64,000 bases of DNA from Owenia fusiformis (Eukaryota > Annelida > Polychaeta > Sabellida > Oweniidae), in assembly GCA_903813345.2 (NCBI GenBank), contig CAIIXF020000001.1, forward strand, positions 49,925,885 through 49,989,884, written 5' to 3'. Below are positions 54,795 to 64,000 of the stretch, in pieces. The notes beneath the pieces were generated by a model, which was given only the letters and a program-made list of their open reading frames with translations, searched no databases and was not told the origin of the DNA. The stretch's first letter is position 1. Every line of letters begins with the position of its first letter. The position numbers and the translations under genes are program-made.

Positions 54795-55835
54795 CTGAAA
54801 ATACAGAACATTGAGATTATAAATAGATCATACTGTATGTAGAGCATCCTCCTAAGCAGGTGTCCAGAATCCGTATCTCCTTCCTCCCCCTGCTATAACC
54901 AATTTGGAAGTGCCCGATTTAACTGAATCACGTGATCTAATTATGTGCAATGACTTATACATGATATCTGTTGCAGTGTTGCGACAGCCAATCAGATTGC
55001 AAGTTCTTAATCGGGGAAATGGTAACTGCTTATCGCAGGGGGTAAAAAAAGAATATATTCTGGATTTTGAAGCCCTGTGATCGGAGGATGTATGTAGAGG
55101 TATGTAGTGGGGGTCACAAGTGCTTGCAGGTAACTTGTATTTGGTTAATGAAATTTTTTGAGGGATCCGCAAAAATTCAAAATAACAATAAATGCAAAAT
55201 ATAATATGTCAAATATGAGTGGAAGTATTTCTTTTGAATCATTTTCTGAAATATATTTTACATTATCACTTCAGAGATAATATGAATATTTTTTTCCATA
55301 ATATATTACATCAGTATGGTCTTTTGCTTCCTTATTTTCTAGGTTTTATTAATGAACATAAAACACAGATTTTAAAGCTGTTTGCTTTTCTAGGTCAACT
55401 TACATAGAGATCATTTTTGAAAGATATTCTCCACAATCTTGCGGATAAGATGAACTAGTTTACTTTTATCAACTAAAGCATGGAATTACTTGCAGAAATG
55501 ACTGGCGATCAACTTGGAAAGAGGAATACCTAGAATATGGGTTTGGCATCAAATCAGACTGCAGTTGACCTGTTTTTTATATTGTGCTTTAATGCTTCAT
55601 GGTAGACAAAATCATTGGCAAAGCCCATGACAAAACTAAGTCTAATATATATATATATGGATACATTTTCTGAAAAAATCAAAAGATTCTGTTCAGTGAC
55701 CTTTCCTGAGCACCTACTTTTAGCTATTTTCTGTCACATTTTCAGAGGGCTGAAAAGGTTATTTCATCATGTTCAGGCTTCAGGGTCATTCTGACCATTT
55801 TGTATTGTGTTCCCCGTCATGTAAATGATATGTGG

Positions 55836-56236
55836 AACTAGAGTCCATTTCACTGCTTCATTTCGTCAGTAGAATGGCAAAAATAAGAAATTGGGAGACC
55901 ATTGTGCAATAATATATGGAAAAGTATATTCATAATGTACATGAATGACATTTGTATATCTTGGATTGCTTCTAGTTTGGCTTATAAAGTGTGTGGCCTC
56001 TTATATTTGGATGTTTCTCTGCCATGTTATTTTCAATAAGATTAACATGGCTGAAATTCTTCAAATTACAAGACGGCACAGGCTTATTGCACAAAAAACT
56101 AAAAAATCTGAAATATACAAATGTCACTCATGTACATTATGAATATACTTTTCCATATATTATTGCACAATGGTCTCATAATTTCTTATTTTTGCCGTTC
56201 TACTGACGAAATGAAGCAGTGAAATGGACTCTAGTT
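55836..56236. repeat. Foldback element, 401 bp
   Basis: AACTAGAGTCCATTTCACTG at the left is exactly mirrored at the right (CAGTGAAATGGACTCTAGTT). The arms run about 130 bp each through ATATATGGAAAAGTATATTC and GAATATACTTTTCCATATAT, with a short loop. The plus-strand ORFs across it are not genes. Intronic to the BTB zinc-finger gene if its 5' exon is near 58560. Confidence 0.8.
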
Positions 56237-56874
56237 AAACTGACTGGAGGTTAAAACGGAACTCTGTGACTTTCATCAAGGTGTCCACAAATTGAAGGAA
56301 GGTGTTCAACAGTTCTAAGTCACTCATGTAAGGTGTTCCCAAGTTGACAGGCCTGAATTTCCATGACATATTTTGTCAGGCAGGATCGCTTGAATACCGT
56401 TCATTAGGAGTGATCAGAAAGGTAAACAATTTGAATGAGGTATGATTTGTCTCATATTTTTCAGAAATGCACAATCGGCATTTTAAATTTTTTTTTTTAA
56501 AATACACAAATTGCAGGACAGTTGAGTTGACAGACCTGTTACACGAGCAAACACTATCAGTAGCCTAGATATCTATCATTCAAAACCAAATATAAATCGA
56601 AGTGTCTGGAGTACCTTAAAATTTAAGGCTCTTTAGCCAAAATGCTAAAGAGCCTTAAAATTTAAGGCTATTTAGCTGTGAACATACTGTTTTGGCTAGA
56701 GAGCCTTTGTGTTTATAATCCGTGTTTATATTGTTTTTTATTGAAGTTTTCGTCATCTAAACAATAAAACAACACTCTCGAAAGTTTTTCATCCCAGAAT
56801 GCCACTTAAAAATTTCACACATGTATATCACTATATAGTTGCAAAAACATTATTCGTACCACTGTAGAACACTC

Positions 56875-56940
56875 TGGTATAGTGGATAGGGTGCTCGCTT
56901 TCCACTTCTGCGGCGTGGGTTCGGTTCCCCGACGGAGCAC
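56875..56940 (+). other. tRNA-like (tRNA-derived) sequence, arm 1
   Basis: TGGTATAGTGGATAGGGTGC looks like an A box with D arm, and GTGGGTTCGGTTCCCC a B box with T arm. The D-arm and T-arm layout is closest to tRNA-Glu as I recall it. The seven bases before it do not pair with those after the T arm, and the anticodon stem has mismatches, so a working tRNA is unlikely. Confidence 0.45.
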
Positions 56941-57152
56941 ATTTTATTTTGAATAACAAGCCGGAAGTTTGTTCTCTGAGGTCTGGAAATTATGTACACA
57001 ATTTTTTCTAGAATTCTTGGGCTTGCTCCATCGCTCAATCATCAATGTTTAATGAAATTAATCACTTGTATTGGCTTTGCTATAGTCACGAGAATACAGG
57101 GAATCCCATTTTAAGATGGCAAAAACTTCCGGCTTTTTATTCAAAATAAAAA

Positions 57153-57218
57153 GTGCTCCATCGGGGAATCGAACCCACGCCGCAGAAGTGGAAAGCGAGC
57201 ACCCTAACCACTATACCA
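57153..57218 (-). other. tRNA-like (tRNA-derived) sequence, arm 2
   Basis: Reverse complement of the arm 1 copy with a few differences; on the minus strand it reads TGGTATAGTGGTTAGGGTGC and GTGGGTTCGATTCCCCG, which is nearer to the tRNA A- and B-box consensus than arm 1. Acceptor stem pairing is again absent. Confidence 0.45.
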
Positions 57219-58280
57219 GATTGTTTTTCTATGATGGCTCTGATTTTTTTGCAACTCTATAGTGATATACATGTGTGAAATTTTTAAGTGGCATTCTGGG
57301 TTGAAAAACTTTCGAGAGTGTTGTTTTATTGTTTAGATGACGAAAACTTCAATAAAAAACAATATAAACACGGATTATAAACACAAAGGCTCTCTAGCCA
57401 AAACACTATGTTCACAGCTAAATAGCCTTAAATTTTAAGGCTCTTTAGCATTTTGGCTAAAGAGCCTTAAATTTTAAGGTACTCCAGACACTTCGTATAT
57501 TTTTGCATAATAATTTCCTCACAAGTGAGATTTAAGCACATGAGAGAGCACAAAGAAAATTTACAGTACAAGAGGTGAACTGTCGAGGAAACAGCGGCTT
57601 ATGCAACACAACAGCAACATTTTTATCCTAGCCTCCAATCCATCAATAAATGTCTATACATCAAAATCTTTACTAAACGGAAGTTGCGATTTATAGTGGA
57701 TAAAATGATAAAAATAACATTTTTCTGGTTATACGTGATTGCCTGGTCTTACACCTTCTCTGGTGAACCAGAGACATATATTTTCGATATATGCATGAAC
57801 ATCAAACAAACAAACATTTACTTTTCAAAATCGATGTTTGAACCTTTAAAAAGCCAAATTTAGACTGAGGATTGAAAACATTCTTTTATTTGTCTCGGTA
57901 GACCGGAAGTAAATTTATGAGTCGAGCAAAAAGTGATAATGTGGGGAAGTCAAAACAGTACTAATAGAAGTCATAGTAAGCATTAGAAGATCATTTAAAA
58001 CCATATAAATCAAATCGACGGCAAAGTTAGTTGAAATGACTGAAATCTTTATATGTTATCTTCTTCATCTTCGCGGACCTCAGAGAAGACACTTCCGGTT
58101 TAATAATCAGTGATTTTATCGATCAAAAATTTTTTCTCTTTGAATTTGTCGGATATCTGCTAATATGTATGTATGGCATGTATATTTGTGCTGATTGTTA
58201 AATTACAAAATAGGTTGGGTATAGAATATGTCAAAGTCGTTTGATCTTGTCCCAGAAGCAATATTTCGTCATTTCTGTCG

Positions 58281-58434
58281 CCTGGAATTCCTTAAGCTCT
58301 TTAGCAGAATTGGCTATCAAAATGCTAAAGAGCCTTAAAATTTAAGGCTCTTTAGCCAAAATGCTAAAGAACCTTAAAATTTAAGGCTCTTTAGCATTTT
58401 GGCTAGAGAGCCTTAAATTTTAAGGCTCTCCAGG
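58281..58434. repeat. Short palindromic repeat related to 56598-57495
   Basis: Three TTAAGGCTCTTTAGC-type segments alternate in orientation (AATGCTAAAGAGCCTTAAAA, TTTAAGGCTCTTTAGCATTT), opening with CCTGGAATTCC and closing with GGCTCTCCAGG. It can fold back on itself. Confidence 0.7.
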
Positions 58435-58559
58435 CACGGCCAATATAAATAGAACTTGATACAACTTTCTGTGAATACGCATATTATTCGTTGTTTCGCG
58501 CTAGTTTTTTCAGCTAGGCGGTGCTGAATGGCTCGATTACTGAAATAATAAATACTCAC

Positions 58560-58640
58560 CTCTATCAATTGCTCAGCATTTGAGATATTTCAAAAAATAA
58601 AACAAAAATATTGTAGGATTTTCAAAGCGGAAGTGTTTAC
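58560..58640 (-). other. Candidate 5' noncoding exon of the BTB zinc-finger gene
   Basis: On the minus strand, ATAGAG followed by the strong donor GTGAGT ends at 58560. Spliced to the acceptor before 54794 it would give a leader of unknown length. There is no transcript proof; position next to the promoter-like motifs is the main support. Confidence 0.35.
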
Positions 58641-58660
58641 ATATTGCGCATGCGCAGTAC
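58625..58660. promoter_or_regulatory. Candidate promoter: NRF1 palindrome with ETS-like site
   Basis: TGCGCATGCGCA, a perfect 12-bp palindrome at 58645-58656, matches the NRF1 consensus. GCGGAAGTG, an ETS-like core, is 16 bp before it. Such pairs are typical of broadly expressed animal promoters without a TATA box. Position suits a minus-strand start for the BTB zinc-finger gene. Confidence 0.45.
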
Positions 58661-59679
58661 GGATTACACGAGACGAAAGATGCTCAGCAAAACTTCCCCG
58701 GGTCTGATAAGTATTGTAGGCTAAAATCTCAGATATATCAAAGGCCTAGAGCTGCAATTATGCCACTAATATACCTCTATAATCAAGGATAGAGACCCAT
58801 GCACGCATGTTCTCCTTGTATTGTAACCTATAGATAACATGGGGGGGGGGGCTCTGTTCACTATGGGTCCATGTTCACACTGACAAATTCAGCCAACAAT
58901 GACCACATGTGAGTATGGGAGCATTTCAAAGGATCAGTGTCAGAAAATTAACTGTACTTGCAGTTTGGGGGAGGGGTCATCAACCTTAAAAGTTGACATT
59001 GAATAATTACAAAAATTGACTGCATTATATATTATGTTTAATTTAGTGTGACCAAGGAAATAATGCATATCAACATTTCTCAAAAACGGTTATGAGGGGG
59101 AGGGGGTCATAGATTAACTGTTCAAATACAGTAAGCAATCCAACATTGTACTTTTGAGATGCTCCCTAAATGACATATTGTTGAAAAGATAACGCAGTCA
59201 TGAATGTTTTTGTGGTGTTAAAATTTATTAATTGTTTTTTGATACACACTACAGTGCAAATAATATTTGATATGATATATTAATCTGCTTTTTGATAATA
59301 ATTTTGAGTTAAATAACGATTTGTCAGTTTGTTCTGGTGATTCTATAAAGTTTAGAATGTCATCATATTCATTTCATATTCCAAAATAAAGAATGATGTT
59401 CAAGTATATTGATCGAAAAATGGCCGAAAAGTAGCGAAGCGATTTTGTTCATATTTGGTATGTGAATACTAGATAGTAAGCATGGCACACTGTCTTATGA
59501 CACTTTTGGAAGAAGGCAGCCATTTTTCAAAATGGCCACCATTTTATCCTATCACAGCGAATTATTAAATGGTTATCCAGGGTAAGAATTATAGATAATT
59601 TTCTCATTCCATGTTTCCAGTTTCCAGTCACCATAGAGTGTTAAATCTATATATATTTAAAACAAAACACATCATTTAT

Positions 59680-61273
59680 TGTAATATTTTATCGTTTTAT
59701 TAAGTCCCTCAAAACTGATTTAAAATCCACCATCCTTCATTATATACACAATATATAGCTACTGCATTTACAAATGATATCTATCTATCAGATCACTGTA
59801 TTATAACAACTTAACAAATGTTATCCATTCGATTTCGATCATCATGTATATTAAATATCTGTATACAAGAAATAAATATAATTTACTACTACTCAAGTAT
59901 AACAACATTGCTCAACACATTTTACAAAAAACAGCAAATTTTGTTAATGTGTATGACATTTATAACATCTGAACTCAGGTATTGGATTCACTATATTAAA
60001 AGATTAACTATCACTATTGACTATTGGACATTGTCAAGTGAACTTTTCTAAGGGTCTATTTGTATCCAGATGAGAAAACAATTCAATACATCATTTTTAT
60101 GTACTCTTGCCAAAATAGAGAACAAATTGAGCAAGCACAAAGGGCAACATTTGACAAAACAACACATACCCCTATGACGCTATAAGCCATGTGAAAAATA
60201 GTAAAATGGTACATGAACCATAGCGAAGATTGAACCAATGAACAGTGGAGCACTACATTTTCCTTTTAAAAATATATGTTACCATATTCTCAATATAAAA
60301 TGATGAGAGTCATAAGATACATGAAGCTACATGTCCCATCCTTTTGCCACTATTTAACATCTTCAATGTTTTGAGTTGAGTTCCTACATCTGACACAAGA
60401 CTGCTATTCAGAGTTTCAGTGAAAACTGGCTGACAGTTTAAAATATACAGTACACTTAAACATACAGTGTACTTGATTTTCAAATTCAATATAAAGTTCA
60501 AATAGTACATGTATTACAAGAATTGAAGACTTGTAAAATTAAATATTGTAGGACTATATGAAATAGACAAGTGGCTCATCAAAGAACGTAAGGAAAATAA
60601 TTTCAATATTCTGTTCTGTCGAGAGCTTTGAAAGATCTTCAGATTAAATAATTATATAATATAACATCATGCATGCAGCAATGTGATATTTACAGTTTTA
60701 CACCAATTCATACACTGATGATGGACACATTCACAGCCAACTATATTCTCCCTAGTCAAAACTTGGACATACTGTTCATAAGCCTAAAATGTGCAAGGAC
60801 AGTAAACAGCGCTATTAGAGTACTTTGGTAGCATCATGTATTTTCAATACATCCTCATTTATTACACACAGGTAATTCTGGAAATCATTTGTGCATTTCT
60901 GTATGCACTGTACATGTAATGTGCATTTCTGGTACAATATATGCATTTTTATGATTTGTACACCAGTTGATATATGGTCTATCCAAAGAATTCACCTTGT
61001 GTTTCTGAATACATCCATTTATCGTGTCATTCGGTTCAATGCCACTGATTATTCCAGAGTTCTGTAAACATTGTACATGTACATTGTATATTAGTATGAC
61101 TAAAATAATCCTATTGGAAGTACATATTGTCTCAGGGCATCTTTAGAACCAGTTTGTATCAGCTAGCCCCAAAAAGCAGATAACTGACTTATATGGTAGT
61201 ATCGATTGAAGTCCTCCAGTATCCATGTGATTTGGTTTTATATTCCTTTACCTTCTGGTAGTCATAATAAATA
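59680..61273 (-). other. Probable 3' UTR of the ARFGEF-like gene
   Basis: AT-rich sequence with no credible ORF follows the stop codon. Minus-strand AATAAA motifs (TTTATT on the plus strand) at 59685-59690 and 59696-59701 are the likely poly(A) signals, giving a 3' UTR of about 1.6 kb. The stretch 58700-59680 is intergenic; 59400-59560 looks like a dispersed repeat. Confidence 0.4.
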
Positions 61274-64000
61274 TTAGCTTGATTTGACGATTCCAAATGA
61301 AGGTCCTATACGAGTGAAAAATTTCCTAACTACTGATCTGAGTTCTGATTTCAAGTCAAACATGAGTATATCACAGAGGAAGGGGTAGTAGACTGCAGCA
61401 TGGGCACGGAACTGGAAATACAATAACACGTTATTAAGACCTTACATACAAATTACATCAAGGAGTCAGAGTTGATTTGTAAGTACACACCCGAGCAGCA
61501 TAAAAGCGCGAGTTTTGATTTTTAGTACAAGAATTTGAACTAGGTTTTTGGAATGATGAATACACCTATAATATGAAAGAAATATATGATTTGATTGAGT
61601 CATTACAAAATTAAGATTTACCATAAAAAAATTGTGAGTGCACATGGGGGAAAAGCTGATTCCATGGGCCTACCATGAGTCGATAATTTCTTAAAAATCA
61701 ATAAGAAAATTTTAAAATCTTAGGAGATCGGATTTATGAAATGAAAAGATAAGACATATGCCACATTCAATGGATAACTAGTGTCATATTATGAATAATG
61801 AAATGAAGACACTATAATGTAAACCATGGCTCACCCTTTCTTCATTCATCTTGAGGACCTTGGTTAGAAAGAGCAACAAGAGACTGCTCCATGCCTCTCT
61901 ATGACTGTCTGACTGCAGGGACAGAAAATATTCTAATGCCTCTCGACAAACACTGCAAAAGAGGGGGCATTTACCTATTAAGCATATTATGAAAGATGAA
62001 TGGTTTACAGAACTTGGCTGACTTGCAGTTATTTAAGTAAGAGCTTGCTCTTTAAATCAGGTAATCAGATCTACTGTTTTTAGAGAGATTATATTCAATG
62101 TTATTTAACACTGATTGTTAATAAAAACATGGTTTTCCATCTTCACCTGAAGATAAATAACTCACGTAATAAGTCTAGATTGCACTTGTGGCCAGGCGTC
62201 TATCCGTCTATCATCAGTATACATGCGGAACAGGATTCGTAATGAGCAGGCCAGACTCTGAGTCTCTTGCTTTAGAAGGTTGGGCTTTGCCTTGCCTTTG
62301 AAACCTGTAATAAGACAGCACACATGCTCTGTATATTATCCCTTTTAAATAGTGCTGCATGGTAATAGTGATCATATCCCTCATGCCTCTAATGGGTGAG
62401 CAGATGGAGGAGTGTGAGGTTTAATTATGTGAAATTATGGTGAAATAAATACAGCTAAATACAGAAAAAAATATCAAGACTTCACACCAGCTTTTATTTG
62501 GTGTCTACACAGCTCAATAAATGATACCTTGTTTGATTTCAATTGTGTTACTTTTTTGCTATGAATTCATTTAATATACTGTAAAAAGATTCAGTAATGT
62601 GCACTTAGCTATTGCCAAGGTTTTTCAACATTAGTGTCGAATATGTGCTTCTGAAATATTATATTAAACATATCCAATTTAGGTCAACAATGCAAATGCG
62701 ATTAAGTTTCAACCAACCGGCTTTCCATAGTACATTTCTCTGTTCATGGTTTGAGTTGAAAGCTCTGGCAAACTTGTGTGATTCTAAGAGACAGTCTAAT
62801 AGCAAGAACAGTTGGTTAGAGGCCAAATATTGGTACATGCCATGGTCCTCTATCTGCTGACTAGAGTCATTTACATCATCCCCCTGTAAAACAGATAAAT
62901 AATATGTTTAACAGATAATAACATGCTTATTAGTGCACATGAACATCACTTGTTCTGGTGCATAGGAAAATCACTTGTTTTGGGGTGTTTGAAAAATCAC
63001 TTGATCTGGTGCATATGAAAATCACTTGTTTTGGGGTGTTTGAAAATCACTTGATCTGGTGCATTTGAAAATCACCTGTTCTGGTGCATATGTAAATCAT
63101 TTGTTTTATTTTGGTGTATTTGAAAATCACTCATTCTGGTGCATATAAAAACAATTTGTTCATGTGCATATGAATATCCCGTGTTCTGGTGAATATGAAA
63201 ACACTAGATTAATGGTCACATTCACTCAGCAAGAGGCATCATTTCGTACTAGGGCATTTGCTCATTTTATAGAATATTTTGAAACGTATAGAATGAATGA
63301 TAAAGTACTGAACAAAACCTTCCTTAGTAGGGCCCTGGACAACTTCTGTTAATTGTTCTCATTAAATGAATGTATTAGATACAATAAGGTACCTTAGCAG
63401 CTGCCAGATTCTCAGCATCTTCCTTCTTACTGGTGGTAGGGAAGAATACAATGTCATCTATGGTTTGTATAAGTTCTAGCTGGACCACACACTTGATCAA
63501 TAAAGATTGGAACAGCTTCTGCTCAGGTGGAACCTCTGAAGTGAAAGTGTTAATGGATTTTGAACACTCAACTGGTTTCAATAACAACGATTACCTACAT
63601 ACATGTATACATGTATATCTATGGGAGTGGAGGGAAAGATAAAGTTGCATGGTATAATACTGACATGGGAACAACACAAATTATGGATTTCTTTCATAAA
63701 GGCTATTCCCATTCGGCTTTTCATAATTTAATACTGGACAAAAAATAAAATGTACCTTTTGGGGTCAAGGAAAATTCTTGAATCCAAACTTTCTGTATTT
63801 CATGATATAATATGTATGACAATCAATATTTAATTAGACAAATAAGCACAATCATGGCTGGCTTTTATGGGAAACGGACCCCTGTAAAGAATAAAGTAAT
63901 TCTTACTTGTTCTAGGTATCTTATGCTCTCCCCTAGAGTCTACAGAAGCTGTACTGTTAATACTGTGCACACTGTCTCCTCTCTTTAAATTGCCTTTCAT
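61274..64000 (-). CDS. ARFGEF: ARFGEF1/2 (BIG) orthologue, C-terminal 265 residues; 5' part outside window
   Basis: Role: brefeldin A-inhibited guanine exchange factor for ARF GTPases at the trans-Golgi and endosomes; the catalytic Sec7 domain lies upstream, outside the window. Exons on the minus strand: 64000-63907 (partial), 63535-63393, 62883-62718, 62304-62166, 61952-61835, 61411-61274 (TAA). All phases agree. Highly conserved family stretches: [89 protein letters not shown], and the terminal [19 protein letters not shown]. These form the last helical HDS/HEAT-like region. The exon ending at 62718 uses donor GTTGGT. The tail after TRIG is short (PSFGIVKSS). BIG1 and BIG2 are not separate in invertebrates, so no number is assigned. 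Confidence 0.93.
62930..63205 (+). repeat. Degenerate tandem repeat, about 25-30 bp unit
   Basis: About nine copies of GAAAATCACTTGTTCTGGTG CATAT-like units, alternating TTTTGGGGTGTTT and TCTGGTGCATAT. It lies in the ARFGEF intron between exons at 62883 and 63393. Confidence 0.85.

Larger units (their letters stand above)
56598..57495. mobile_element. 900-bp palindromic foldback with a tRNA-like segment in each arm
   Basis: CGAAGTGTCTGGAGTACC at 56598 is mirrored by GGTACTCCAGACACTTCG ending at 57494. The arms are about 370 bp and nearly identical, including the repeated AAAATTTAAGGCTCTTTAGC palindrome; the loop is about 160 bp. Each arm contains a pol III-type tRNA-like sequence. No protein-coding ORF. 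A third block of the TTAAGGCTCTTTAGC palindrome is at 58281-58434. Confidence 0.8.

Noticed and set aside
54852-55172. Minus-strand ORF of 106 codons upstream of the BTB gene
   Set aside because: No recognisable domain or splice context; low-complexity composition and a stop-free stretch of this length is expected by chance.
56875-56940. Functional tRNA-Glu gene
   Set aside because: No acceptor stem and a mismatched anticodon stem; better explained as tRNA-derived repeat sequence.

Overview
This window is eukaryotic nuclear DNA from an animal. Its genes are split by many GT..AG introns and encode metazoan families: a CCDC17-like protein, an SLC28/CNT nucleoside transporter, a BTB zinc-finger protein, an ARFGEF/BIG exchange factor and a calexcitin/SCP-like EF-hand protein. 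The DNA is AT-rich, the introns carry many foldback and miniature elements, and there is an array with Helentron-like ends. A marine invertebrate, perhaps a mollusc or other lophotrochozoan, fits best. The species cannot be fixed from the sequence.

Layout. From 109 to 37612 (+) lie 29 consecutive exons of a CCDC17 orthologue whose 5' end is outside the window. All exon phases agree and give 1513 visible residues. Its intron 11 holds a 7-kb foldback element (6119-13081) made of two opposed satellite arrays. Its 12.9-kb intron 15 holds a nested minus-strand EF-hand gene (16518-18918) and a 6-kb array of four tandem Helentron-like units (20233-26298). Later introns hold two TA-flanked and two TTAA-flanked miniature elements, a tRNA-derived SINE, and a degenerate minisatellite that resembles the end of an exon.

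From 39720 to 46590 (-) lies a 10-exon SLC28-type transporter that closes as a 589-residue ORF. It converges on the CCDC17-like gene. It has an altered substrate motif (PTESVV where the family has QTE-S/A-PL) and a truncated copy of one of its own exons in an intron. The region 46591-52236 is intergenic and repeat-rich. It includes a 1245-bp inverted-repeat element with an exact 7-bp target duplication.

From 52237 to 54794 (-) lies a two-exon BTB/AT-hook/C2H2 protein of 668 residues, with a candidate 5' noncoding exon and NRF1/ETS-type promoter near 58560-58656. Between them is a large palindrome with a tRNA-like sequence in each arm (56598-57495). From 61274 to 64000 (-) are the last six exons of an ARFGEF1/2 (BIG) orthologue, followed by its probable 3' UTR.

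The genes do not form a pathway. The notable biology is the density of inverted-repeat elements, at least two with 9-bp target duplications, and their placement at splice sites.
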